A DNA stretch of 64,000 nt from Gemmata massiliana (GTDB taxonomy: Bacteria > Planctomycetota > Planctomycetia > Gemmatales > Gemmataceae): contig HG799471.1 in the NCBI GenBank assembly GCA_000531095.1, forward strand, positions 1-64,000, read 5' to 3'. Shown one piece after another: positions 26,861-36,076 of this stretch. Under the pieces are notes generated by a model. It saw nothing but the letters and a program-made list of their open reading frames with translations. It had not been told where the DNA came from and did not search any database. A program made the position numbers and the translations under genes. Each line of letters opens with the position of its first letter. Within the stretch, counting starts at the first letter, position 1.

Positions 26861-27766
26861 ATGGCAAACCTTCGTGTCCTCGTGAAGCGCCGCAAGGCCG
26901 TGCGGAACATCCGCAAGATCACGAAGACGATGGAACTGATCGCGACGTCCCGGTTCCAGCGCGCCCTCAAGCGCGCACAGGAAGCCGAGTCGTACACGCG
27001 CAAGATCGCCGAACTCGCGGCCGACCTGAGCAAGAACGCGAGCGAAGTGAGCCACCCGCTCCTCGCCACGCGCCCGGTGAAGAAGACACTGGTGCTCGTC
27101 ATCACCGCGAACCGTGGGCTGTGCGGCGGGTACAACGGCGGCGTCCTCCGCGAAGCGGTACAGGTCACGCGCCAACTCGCCGCGACCACCGCGCCCTTCG
27201 ACCTCGAAGTGGCCGGCAAGCGCGGGATCGCGTTCTTCAAGTTCCAGGGCGTCCCGCGAACGCGAGAGTACACGAACTTCGAGGACAAGCCGACGTTCGC
27301 GGAAGTGGACGCGGTCGCGAGCCGGTACATCGACCTCTACATCTCCGGGCAGATCGACGAGGTGAAGGTCGCGTACACGAAGTTCATCACTGCGGCCCGG
27401 CAACAAGCGGTCGTGGAAACGCTGCTCCCGCTATCGTCGGTCGAGGTCGCGTCGAGCAAACCCTCCACGGCCACAGCGACGCCGGAAGCGGGTGGGGCCG
27501 ACACGAAGACCGATTACGAGTTCATCCCGGACGCCGCCGAGATCCTCGAAGAACTGGTTCCGGCTGCTCTGAAGGTGCGGCTGTTCAAGATGTTCCTTGA
27601 CGCGGCCGTGAGCGAGCAGATCGCCCGCCGCGTCGCGATGAAGGCCGCGACCGAGAACGCCGGCGACCTCATTAAGGACATCACGCGGGTTTACAACCGC
27701 ACGCGCCAGGCGAACATCACGAAGGAGATCTCGGAACTGATCGCCGGGTCCGAGGCGTTAAAGTAA
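26861..27766 (+). CDS. atpG: ATP synthase F1 subunit gamma
   Basis: A 301-residue central-stalk subunit. N-terminal coiled coil KAVRNIRKITKTMELIATSRFQRA, conserved ITANRGLCGGYN (about 82-93), and C-terminal helix with MKAATENAGDLI and NRTRQANITKEISEL. A variable Ser/Thr/Ala segment (about 203-220) lies in the globular part. Complete. Confidence 0.95.
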   Translation: MANLRVLVKRRKAVRNIRKITKTMELIATSRFQRALKRAQEAESYTRKIAELAADLSKNASEVSHPLLATRPVKKTLVLVITANRGLCGGYNGGVLREAVQVTRQLAATTAPFDLEVAGKRGIAFFKFQGVPRTREYTNFEDKPTFAEVDAVASRYIDLYISGQIDEVKVAYTKFITAARQQAVVETLLPLSSVEVASSKPSTATATPEAGGADTKTDYEFIPDAAEILEELVPAALKVRLFKMFLDAAVSEQIARRVAMKAATENAGDLIKDITRVYNRTRQANITKEISELIAGSEALK

Positions 27767-27818
27767 GAGCGAAGGTCGCCGTATGGTTCCGTTCCTGGGT
27801 TGAAATCCCGGGGAGTAA

Positions 27819-28304
27819 ATGGCTGAGGGCCGCGAAATGCCCGAGCGCCGAAAGTTGACGTTTGCCACACTCGACGACGCGGTTCGCGACGCAGAAGATT
27901 TACTCGCGAAGGGGTACGACAAGGCGGGTAACTGGGATCTGGCGCAGGTGTGTTTTCACCTCGCCGAGTGGATGCGGTTCCCGCTCGAGGGCTTTCCACG
28001 GTTACCGCTCGTTTTGCGACCCGCGTTCTGGTTGGTGCGGGCAACGGCTGGCAAGAAAATTCGGAACAAAGTCCTCGCCAAAGGCTTCCCGGCAGGCGGG
28101 CAGACGCTGCCCCAGACTGTGTTCCAACCCGGTGGCGACGCGAACGCGGCCGTCGCGAAACTGAAGGACGTCGCCGAGAGATTTCAGGGGCACACGGGAC
28201 CGATTCACCCGTCACCCCTGTTCGGTCCGCTTAACAAAGGTGACGCGCTCCAGCTTCAACTACTGCATTGTGCCCACCACCTGAGTTTCTTGATTCCGAA
28301 GTAG
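27819..28304 (+). CDS. DUF1569 domain protein (DinB-like fold)
   Basis: A 161-residue protein, or 155 residues from the ATG at 27837. The family signature is RRKLTFATLDDAVRDAEDLL, then NWDLAQVCFHLAEWMRF and, near the end, LQLLHCAHHLSFLIPK, with the His residues (HLAEW, HCAHHLSF) arranged as in DinB-type metal-binding four-helix proteins. Biochemical role unknown. It separates atpG from atpD, which are normally adjacent. Its stop codon lies inside a 21-nt inverted repeat, so the C-terminus was probably set by the repeat. Confidence 0.8.
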   Translation: MAEGREMPERRKLTFATLDDAVRDAEDLLAKGYDKAGNWDLAQVCFHLAEWMRFPLEGFPRLPLVLRPAFWLVRATAGKKIRNKVLAKGFPAGGQTLPQTVFQPGGDANAAVAKLKDVAERFQGHTGPIHPSPLFGPLNKGDALQLQLLHCAHHLSFLIPK

Positions 28305-28360
28305 GTCGGGCTGTGCCCGACGCCACGCAACGAACGAGTGTCGGGCACAGCCCGACCTAC
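28301..28360. repeat. 21-bp perfect inverted repeat (GTAGGTCGGGC type)
   Basis: Arms 28301-28321 and 28340-28360, beginning GTAGGTCGGGCTGTG and pairing perfectly around an 18-nt loop. It lies between the DUF1569 gene and atpD and supplies the TAG stop (28302-28304). It resembles a mobile palindromic repeat and could act as a hairpin in the operon mRNA. Confidence 0.9.
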
Positions 28361-28395
28361 AAAACTACAGAATACCACGCGAGTTCCTGGAGTAA

Positions 28396-29859
<1,464 letters not shown>

Positions 29860-29871
29860 CTTCTGCCGCGA

Positions 29872-29901
29872 CGAGTGACGGGGCACATTCCCCGTCACTC
29901 G
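29872..29901 (+). terminator. Hairpin between atpD and atpC
   Basis: Perfect 12-bp stem CGAGTGACGGGG / CCCCGTCACTCG around CACATT, followed by CGACCGTTTCTTC. It lies 12 nt after atpD. As atpC follows in the same direction, it may attenuate or process the transcript rather than end it. Confidence 0.65.
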
Positions 29902-29963
29902 CGACCGTTTCTTCACTCCTACGACCACACATGGCTGGCGCGCGTCAGCCGGAGCCGAACCAG

Positions 29964-30383
29964 ATGTCGAACACCGCGAGCGGGCCTCTCCGCTTAATCG
30001 TCGTCACCCCGGAACGGGCCGTGCTCGATGAGGCCGCGGAGATGGTTATTCTGCCGATGATTGATGGCGAACTCGGGGTACAGCGGGGCCGTGCTCCGCT
30101 CATCGGCCGTCTGGGAGCCGGTGAACTGCGGCTCAACAGCGAATCGGGCGTCACGCGGTGGTTCATCGACGCCGGCTTCGTGCAGGTGCGGTCGAACGTG
30201 GTCACCGTGCTGACCGCGAAGGCCCGGCCAGCGTCTGAAGTCACGCCCGAAATGGTGATCGCCGCCGCGAACGAGGCTGCCGCGCTCCCCGCGACGAACG
30301 CCGTCGAGCGAGCGAACAAGGCGAAGGCCAACGATCGCGCGTCCGGTCTCAAGAGAGTCGCCGACAAGAACATCGGCGCGTAA
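29964..30383 (+). CDS. atpC: ATP synthase F1 subunit epsilon
   Basis: A 139-residue central-stalk subunit. The N-terminal beta-sandwich is intact (LRLIVVTPERAVLDEAAEMVILP, DGELGVQRGRAPLIGRLGAGELRL), and the C-terminal helical hairpin is Ala/Lys-rich. ATG 29964 is preferred: GGAG at 29951-29954 gives 9-nt spacing. ATG 29931 is in frame but has no such site. In most homologues the position after GELGV is a His-rich loop; here it is QRGRAPL. Confidence 0.9.
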   Translation: MSNTASGPLRLIVVTPERAVLDEAAEMVILPMIDGELGVQRGRAPLIGRLGAGELRLNSESGVTRWFIDAGFVQVRSNVVTVLTAKARPASEVTPEMVIAAANEAAALPATNAVERANKAKANDRASGLKRVADKNIGA

Positions 30384-30416
30384 CGCAGCATTCGGCGTCT
30401 CCTTCGTGGCGCACGC

Positions 30417-31286
30417 ATGCCAGACGCCTTCGCACTCCTTCGATTCCCTATCGCCCGGGTCGCGTTTACAGTCGGCCCGGTATTTGTAGTTCACCTCGCT
30501 CTCGTTGCCGTTCCATTCGTCGAGTTCACCGTCTGGTCAGTCGTGACGATGCTGGTGGTAAGCCGACTCATCGGCCTGGGTGTGACCGCCGGGTTCCACC
30601 GCTGCCTCACGCACCATTCGTTCAAAACGTCGCGCGGGCTTCAATTCGTACTCGCGGCCGTCGGTTGCGCGGCACTCCAAAAGGGGCCATTATGGTGGGC
30701 GGCCCAACACCGGCTGCACCACAAGCACTCGGACACGCCCGACGATCCGCACTCCCCGGTCGCAAAAAGCTTCTGGCACGCTCACTTCGGATGGCTCTTT
30801 ACGCGCGACCCGGGAGTTTCAGACACACGTTCGATCCGCGATCTCACAAAGTACCCGGAGTTGGTCTGGCTCGATCGCCTGTGGGTACTTCCCGGCTTGC
30901 TCCTCGCGGCCGCCTGCTACGCCCTCCTGGGCTGGAACGGGTTGGTGTACGGCTACTGCTTAACAACGGTGCTGGTGCTACACGTCACGTTCGCGATCAA
31001 CTCGGTGGCCCACCTGTTCGGCCGGCAGCGGTTCGGCACGGGGGATGGCAGCCGGAACAATGCCCCGCTAGGCATCCTGGCCTTGGGCGAGGGGTGGCAC
31101 AACAACCACCACCGCGCGCCCCACTCGGCGCGACACGGGTTCGCGTGGTACGAGTTCGATGAAACCTACGTGTTCATCCGCGTGCTCGCACGGCTGGGGG
31201 TCGTGTGGGACGTGAAACTCCCGCCTCCAGAGATACTGAAGAGCGAAGCAATTTCCGCCCGCCAGTGCTCCCGACTTGGAACTTGA
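30417..31286 (+). CDS. Acyl-CoA/fatty acid desaturase
   Basis: A 289-residue integral membrane di-iron desaturase. The three histidine boxes are HRCLTHH (61-67), HRLHHKH (98-104) and HNNHH (228-232). Four transmembrane helices flank them. It resembles stearoyl-CoA delta-9 desaturases, shortened at both ends. It introduces a double bond into acyl chains, using oxygen. It starts 33 nt after atpC and ends 20 nt before the stop of the convergent RNA ligase gene. Confidence 0.9.
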   Translation: MPDAFALLRFPIARVAFTVGPVFVVHLALVAVPFVEFTVWSVVTMLVVSRLIGLGVTAGFHRCLTHHSFKTSRGLQFVLAAVGCAALQKGPLWWAAQHRLHHKHSDTPDDPHSPVAKSFWHAHFGWLFTRDPGVSDTRSIRDLTKYPELVWLDRLWVLPGLLLAAACYALLGWNGLVYGYCLTTVLVLHVTFAINSVAHLFGRQRFGTGDGSRNNAPLGILALGEGWHNNHHRAPHSARHGFAWYEFDETYVFIRVLARLGVVWDVKLPPPEILKSEAISARQCSRLGT

Positions 31287-31306
31287 CCGGAAGTGACGAT
31301 CGGTAG

Positions 31307-31951
31307 TTACTCCCAGTAGTCTTGCCACCGCGTGCCAAAGGTGGCCTTCAGGCGCGTGAGGTACGCATACGTCTTCACCTTCACCATCCACACGTCCCCT
31401 CCCCCGCTACCGCCCTTACACACGACGCCCTCCGCAACGCCGTACTTCCCCTCGCGCACCGCTTCGAGGAACGCGCCGGTGAGTTTCCCGGTGTAAACGA
31501 CACGCGGCGACGGGAGGTGCCCGAAGTCGGCCACGAACTGCGTTGGTGAAACGAAGCCGTAACCCTCGGCCCACACGTCGAAGAGGAGCGTCTGTTTCTG
31601 GTCACCCGGCTTATGTGCGCCGGCAAACGAGTTCGGTCCCAAGAACTCGGTGAACACCTTGATCGAAGTGAACGGCGAGTAGTTGGCGTGTTCGCGCAGG
31701 ATCGCGTCCAACGGCTCCGCGGTCGTGGCGAGAAATACGGGTGCGGCCTCTTCTAAGCCGGGGTGCGCGGCGTTGAACTCCGCGGTACCGGCCTCGGTTA
31801 GATTGAACTCGTCGCGCCGCGAACCAAATGCGTGCCAGCTGAAGTCGCGCTCCCAGCACCAGTGCAAGTTGGTGCCATCGAGTTTATCGAACGCGACGCA
31901 CCGGCCGATCGGCGCGGCGTCGCTCCCGGGCATCTTCGGGTAGTGGAGCAT
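31307..31951 (-). CDS. RNA ligase family protein
   Basis: A 214-residue nucleotidyltransferase of the RNA ligase (Rnl2-like) superfamily. The adenylation motif is DKLDG with K23 as the likely AMP-accepting lysine. SRRDEF (about 44-49), VFTEFLGPNSFAG (about 98-110), EGVVCKG and VKVKTYAYL near the C-terminus match motifs Ia to V. No additional domains, so the C-terminal partner-binding region is minimal. Substrate (nicked RNA, tRNA repair) is not shown. It has a weak ribosome-binding site and sits downstream of the sterol genes on the same strand, separated by a long inverted repeat. Confidence 0.8.
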   Translation of the reverse strand: MLHYPKMPGSDAAPIGRCVAFDKLDGTNLHWCWERDFSWHAFGSRRDEFNLTEAGTAEFNAAHPGLEEAAPVFLATTAEPLDAILREHANYSPFTSIKVFTEFLGPNSFAGAHKPGDQKQTLLFDVWAEGYGFVSPTQFVADFGHLPSPRVVYTGKLTGAFLEAVREGKYGVAEGVVCKGGSGGGDVWMVKVKTYAYLTRLKATFGTRWQDYWE

Positions 31952-31986
31952 AATCCGAAAGGACGCGCAAGTCTGAGTATGGGTTC

Positions 31987-32100
31987 AGAGTGTTTCACCG
32001 CAGAGGGCGCAGAGAGCGCGGAGAAAGGCCGAATGAGAAATGATCTTTCCTGCCTTTGCTTTGCTCCGCGCTCTCTGCGCCCTCTGCGGTGAAACACTCT
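31987..32100. repeat. 37-bp perfect inverted repeat
   Basis: Arms 31987-32023 and 32064-32100 pair perfectly over 37 bp (beginning AGAGTGTTTCACCGCAG) around a 40-nt loop. It ends 2 nt before the stop of the oxidosqualene cyclase gene, so it probably forms the 3' hairpin of the sterol transcript. It looks like a dispersed palindromic element. Confidence 0.95.
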
Positions 32101-32102
32101 TG

Positions 32103-34061
32103 CTAGAGAGCAGCCGCGAGTGCCCACACGGGGAAGTACTCGCGGTAGAGGTCGTAGTCGAGCATCGCCGTGCCGAAGAACACGCCGTTCACGGCTTCGC
32201 GTGGATGCCTACCCGCTCCTGATCGGTGCGCGGCAAGCCACTCGACCCCGCGGCAAACAGCAGTGTGCTTAGCCCCGACCACTTCGCACAGCGCGAGCAC
32301 AGCCCAACTCGTCATCGTCGCCTGCGATTCGGGGTGTTCAACACACTCCTGACGCAAGCAACTGGTGTAGTGTTCGCCCCACCCGCCATCCGGCTTTTGA
32401 TGACGAATCAACCAGTCCGCGGCCCGTTGAAGCGCGGGGTTACTCCCATAGCCGGCCGCACGCAGTCCGCGAACTGCGTGGAACGTGCCGTAGGTAAAGT
32501 ACACGCCCCAGGCGCCGGGGAACGCACCGCCCGAGTGCTGGCGACCGAGCAGGAATCGCGCGCCGCGCCGGATCGCGCGGTCGATTCGGTTTGTGGCGTG
32601 GTGCGGGACCGCCACACGGAAGCGCGAGAGGGCGACTAAACACGATCCGGTGCATTCGATGTACGACTGGTCCGTCATGCACCGCGTGAACATTTCCGAC
32701 GGGTTCAGCCGTTCGAGCCAGCGCGGGCTGCGTGCGCGCTCGTAAGACCCGAACCCGCCGTCGGGGTTCTGGCGCGAGAGGATAAAGTCCGCCGCGAGCG
32801 CGAGTCGCGTGTCTGAAATACGTTCGCGCGAGTCGAGTTCCAATTCCGGCGCCGCGTGCATCCCTAGAACCGCAGACAGTGCTTCCGCGGTGCAATCGCT
32901 CACCGGCCACGAGTGCGCCGAATCGCCCAAACACCACCCGCCGAGTGCGCGATCGGGGAACATCGGGTCGCGCCCCGCGACGGGCTTCATAACTTGCTGT
33001 TCGGCCAAGAAGCGGTACGCGCGCAAGAGCGCGTCACGGTTGGCACGCACCGCACCGGGATCGGCGAGCAGCGATTCAACGGCGAACCCGGTGTCCCACA
33101 CGCGAGTGCGCCCACCGGAGTAGCGGAGGCCGCGGGCTGCATCGTCCCAGCGGTAGGCCTCGAACCCCTCGACGCACTTCGCAATCAGCGCCCGGTCCGC
33201 TCCGCGTGCGTGCAGCGCGAGCACGTTTAGCACGCCGTTCACTGGCGAGAGTGTGAGGCGATCGGAAACGTCGAGGTCGAGTTGGATCAGATGCGCGCAC
33301 CGTTGCAGCGCGCTCTCACGCAGCCGCCGGATCGGGAACCGGTCGTACCACCCCATGACCCGCTCCGCAGCGCGAATGAGCAAGTTCGGCGGCTCGAAGG
33401 CGTCGCTCGGTGCGAGGTGATACCGGTGCTCGCGGAACGACGCGGGCGGCCCGGCCGATCCGTAGAGTTCGTGCCGGAGTTCGTCACCGAGGGAACCGAG
33501 CGCGAACCGCGCGTGGCTCCCCTGAAGGAGCGACATCGCGAGGTAGACATACCGCGTATGGCAGTAGAAACGAATGGGGTGAACGGGGAATGCGCGTGGC
33601 AGAAGTGCGAGTTCCGGCACGAGCGGCCGAAGCCCGTCGCGCCCGTAGAGCCCGAGCAGCGTGAGCCAGAACTTCCCCCACGTCGGTGCGGACAGAATAC
33701 CGCCCGGCTGAGCGTGCAGCCAGTTCCGGGCGCGAACGGCGAGCGGGTGGTCGGCACTCACACCGAGACAGCGCATCGCGACGTAGACCAAGCTCGTCAC
33801 GAACACCGAACCGGAGTGTTCGAGGTGCAGACCGAAGGCCCCGTCGGAAGTTTGTGTGCGCTCGAAGTGGGTAAGTATCTTGGCCGTATCTTCGGCCGAA
33901 AACGGGAGGCCCACAACGTGCCGCGTGATCGCCACCTGCGCGGTGACGACGGGGCACCAAATCATCTCCCCTTCCCAGTACCCATCGAGAGTCTGTAGGG
34001 CGCGGAGGTGCTCGGCGGCGCGTTCGGTAGCGGTCGAAAGTTCGTGCGGTACGGCGTTCAC
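32103..34061 (-). CDS. osc: Oxidosqualene cyclase (lanosterol/parkeol synthase type)
   Basis: A 652-residue terpenoid cyclase that folds 2,3-oxidosqualene into a tetracyclic sterol. The catalytic motif is VSDCTAE (387-393), the form found in sterol synthases with D389 as proton donor; squalene-hopene cyclases have DxDD in this place. QW-type repeats include RQNPDGGFGSYERA, RQHSGGAFPGAWG and HQKPDGGWGEHY. The length is close to other bacterial cyclases and shorter than eukaryotic enzymes. The GTG start lies 4 nt after the stop of the epoxidase gene, so they are cotranscribed. Gemmata obscuriglobus is known to make lanosterol and parkeol from such a pair. Which product forms here cannot be read from the sequence. 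Confidence 0.93.
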   Translation of the reverse strand: MNAVPHELSTATERAAEHLRALQTLDGYWEGEMIWCPVVTAQVAITRHVVGLPFSAEDTAKILTHFERTQTSDGAFGLHLEHSGSVFVTSLVYVAMRCLGVSADHPLAVRARNWLHAQPGGILSAPTWGKFWLTLLGLYGRDGLRPLVPELALLPRAFPVHPIRFYCHTRYVYLAMSLLQGSHARFALGSLGDELRHELYGSAGPPASFREHRYHLAPSDAFEPPNLLIRAAERVMGWYDRFPIRRLRESALQRCAHLIQLDLDVSDRLTLSPVNGVLNVLALHARGADRALIAKCVEGFEAYRWDDAARGLRYSGGRTRVWDTGFAVESLLADPGAVRANRDALLRAYRFLAEQQVMKPVAGRDPMFPDRALGGWCLGDSAHSWPVSDCTAEALSAVLGMHAAPELELDSRERISDTRLALAADFILSRQNPDGGFGSYERARSPRWLERLNPSEMFTRCMTDQSYIECTGSCLVALSRFRVAVPHHATNRIDRAIRRGARFLLGRQHSGGAFPGAWGVYFTYGTFHAVRGLRAAGYGSNPALQRAADWLIRHQKPDGGWGEHYTSCLRQECVEHPESQATMTSWAVLALCEVVGAKHTAVCRGVEWLAAHRSGAGRHPREAVNGVFFGTAMLDYDLYREYFPVWALAAAL

Positions 34062-34065
34062 GGTA

Positions 34066-35382
34066 TCAGTTCGTGAGGGCTTCGCGGGCGAACCAGCCGG
34101 CCCAATCCGCGAACCCCGCTACGGCGCCGAACGTGTACGCCAGCGGTCGGCGCCCGACCTCGGTGACGACCCGGCGCGACGCAGCAACCAGGAGGCGCGC
34201 GAACGTGACGCTGAGCGCGGCCCGGCGTGTTTCCCGAACAGCGAGCAGGCGCATGGTGTCGTGTCGGGCCGCCGCGGACGAGCGCCAGGTGTGGTAAACG
34301 GCTTCACGCAGCTCCGTGCTCCCCGCGTCCGCCCCCACGAATAAATCGTAAAGGCCCATCGAGAGCAACTCGGGCACGCGGCCCCGCGCGCGCCGAACGG
34401 AAGCGTATTCTTCAACCGAGCGCGATTTCGCGAGAGTGACCGCATCAAGGAACCCGACCGACATCCCGACCGCACAAAGCGGGTGGCAGTGACCGACCGC
34501 GTCGCCCACCAGTGCCATCCCGTTCCGCCCGTACTGTTTCCGGCGCATCCACTGGTTCGCCGCGACCGCCGGGGGACCGCTTGCGAGCGCCCGTGCGCAC
34601 GCTTCATGAACAGTTCGCGGAAGCGCATTCTGGTAAGCGGCGAGCAATTCGGCCGGGTTCCGCACCCACGCGACGCGGTCCGCGGGCACGTCGAAGCAGA
34701 CGCGCGCCTGGTGCTCATCGACCCGGAACGCGAGCACCGGACCGGGACCACCGAGGAACACGTTGCCGAATTCGGTGAACGGCAATGCGGCCGCGTCGAT
34801 CAGCACGCCGAGCATGTACGAGACGGGCTGGCTCCCGCCCGAGTGCCCGAGCGTTTGCCGCACCACGGATTGCCTGCCATCCGCACCCACGACCAACCCC
34901 GCCGCGACCTCGATAGTTCTCCTGCGATCCGGCGTCGCGACCGTAACCCGCCCCCGGGCGACATCGGTGACCCGGCACCCCGCAAGCACGGTCACGTTGT
35001 GTTCACACGTGAGCCGCTTCTGAATCGCTTCGACGATGAGGTGGTGCTGACACCCGACCGCGCGCTCGCCGCCGACATACGGTAACACGATGGGATCGCC
35101 GTCTTTGGGGAAGATTGCGAACCCGCGACCCGAGGCGTGCGGGATCGCATCGCGTGCGAAGTCAACGCCCAGGTCCGCGAGAATGCCCGCCCCGGTTGGA
35201 TGAAGCCACTCGCCACCGAGCCGATGGGTTTGCGGGCGCGCATCGACCAAACACACGCGAGCGCCAGCCCGAGAAAACGCGAGTGCGGTTGCGGTCCCGA
35301 CCGGCCCGCCGCCGACAATGGCCACGTCCGCGTCCAGGAGCGCGGGGAAGACCGGTTGTTCGTCCGAACCGGAATGAGGCAT
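34066..35382 (-). CDS. sqmo: Squalene epoxidase (FAD-dependent squalene monooxygenase)
   Basis: A 438-residue flavoprotein that converts squalene to 2,3-oxidosqualene with O2 and NADPH-derived electrons. FAD sites: GGGPVG (24-29), GADGRQS (166-172) and GDAVGHCHPLCAVGM (293-307). The last fits the GDA-x4-HPL-x3-GM pattern of squalene epoxidases. The C-terminal 90 residues are hydrophobic and basic, consistent with membrane association. It lies directly upstream of the cyclase. The assignment rests on motifs plus context; a general UbiH/geranylgeranyl reductase-like monooxygenase is the alternative. Confidence 0.85.
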   Translation of the reverse strand: MPHSGSDEQPVFPALLDADVAIVGGGPVGTATALAFSRAGARVCLVDARPQTHRLGGEWLHPTGAGILADLGVDFARDAIPHASGRGFAIFPKDGDPIVLPYVGGERAVGCQHHLIVEAIQKRLTCEHNVTVLAGCRVTDVARGRVTVATPDRRRTIEVAAGLVVGADGRQSVVRQTLGHSGGSQPVSYMLGVLIDAAALPFTEFGNVFLGGPGPVLAFRVDEHQARVCFDVPADRVAWVRNPAELLAAYQNALPRTVHEACARALASGPPAVAANQWMRRKQYGRNGMALVGDAVGHCHPLCAVGMSVGFLDAVTLAKSRSVEEYASVRRARGRVPELLSMGLYDLFVGADAGSTELREAVYHTWRSSAAARHDTMRLLAVRETRRAALSVTFARLLVAASRRVVTEVGRRPLAYTFGAVAGFADWAGWFAREALTN

Positions 35383-35740
35383 GAGACCAGCCGTGGCCGC
35401 GGTACGGGCTGAGTGAATCGTCCGAATGACACAGGTCTGTTATCGCACGGAACCGCGCCCGCGACCATCCCAACCTCGTTTCCGCTCCCTTCAACCAGAG
35501 GGGAACGTGTAGCTCCCCGACGCAGCGCGGATTGTAACTTGGGGGGCGCATCTTGAAATGTTTACACTACCCACAGTTGAACGTGGGAAAGGCTAATGTG
35601 TGAGAGGGATTCGTGTTACGCCCGGTCGGATCGCTTTCGGGACCGGCGGCACGGTCGTTGCGAACGAGTACGAGTTGCGCCAACACAAATGCACTCGATG
35701 CGCCACCGCCCCAGAACCGTCACAGAGCAAGAAACGAACG
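35383..35740. other. Divergent intergenic region upstream of the sterol genes
   Basis: 358 nt between the epoxidase (minus) and the two-gene cassette (plus). It should contain the sterol operon promoter near 35400-35560, where an AT-rich stretch TGAAATGTTTACACTA lies at 35556-35571. An upstream frame extends the plus-strand gene to a GTG at 35600, but the additional residues look non-coding. Confidence 0.45.
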
Positions 35741-36052
35741 ATGCCAACGACCACCAGCACACCTCTCCGCGACCGGTTCACTCGTCTCGCCTCACGGTGG
35801 AGAGACGAGTCGGTTCACATGTCGAATACCGCGCAAATGGCGATGCTCCGCTCCTACCAGCAGATCATCGGGATGGGTGAACCGGCCGTGCCGCTTCTAT
35901 TGGAAGAACTCCAGCGGGAACCGGACCACTGGTTCTGGGCACTGGAGGCAATCACCCAGGAAAGCCCCGTCCCGCCAGAAGCCAAAGGGAAGCTGAACGA
36001 AACGGCCCGCGCCTGGATCGAATGGGGCTGCCAAAAGGGATACATCTCCTGA
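35741..36052 (+). CDS. Helical protein of a conserved two-gene cassette, function unknown
   Basis: A 103-residue soluble, probably all-helical protein. The core is RDRFTRLASRWRDESVHMSN, then AYQQ-type segment RSYQQIIGMGEPAVPLLLEEL and EPDHWFWALEAITQ, followed by PVPPEAKGK and a C-terminal WIEWGCQKGYI. From memory this sequence type is found in many phyla next to a gene like the following one. The family has no assigned role. A longer frame from GTG 35600 exists, but ATG 35741 begins the recognisable protein. The stop TGA overlaps an ATG (TGATG at 36050-36054), suggesting coupling. Confidence 0.7.
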   Translation: MPTTTSTPLRDRFTRLASRWRDESVHMSNTAQMAMLRSYQQIIGMGEPAVPLLLEELQREPDHWFWALEAITQESPVPPEAKGKLNETARAWIEWGCQKGYIS

Positions 36053-36076
36053 TGGACCCACCCCGACTTCCCTCAA

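Noticed and set aside
29931-29963. Earlier in-frame ATG for atpC
   Set aside because: No ribosome-binding site, while the ATG at 29964 has GGAG at 9-nt spacing and fits the length of the family.
32103-34061. Squalene-hopene cyclase
   Set aside because: The expected DxDD motif is absent; VSDCTAE is in its place and an epoxidase gene is adjacent.
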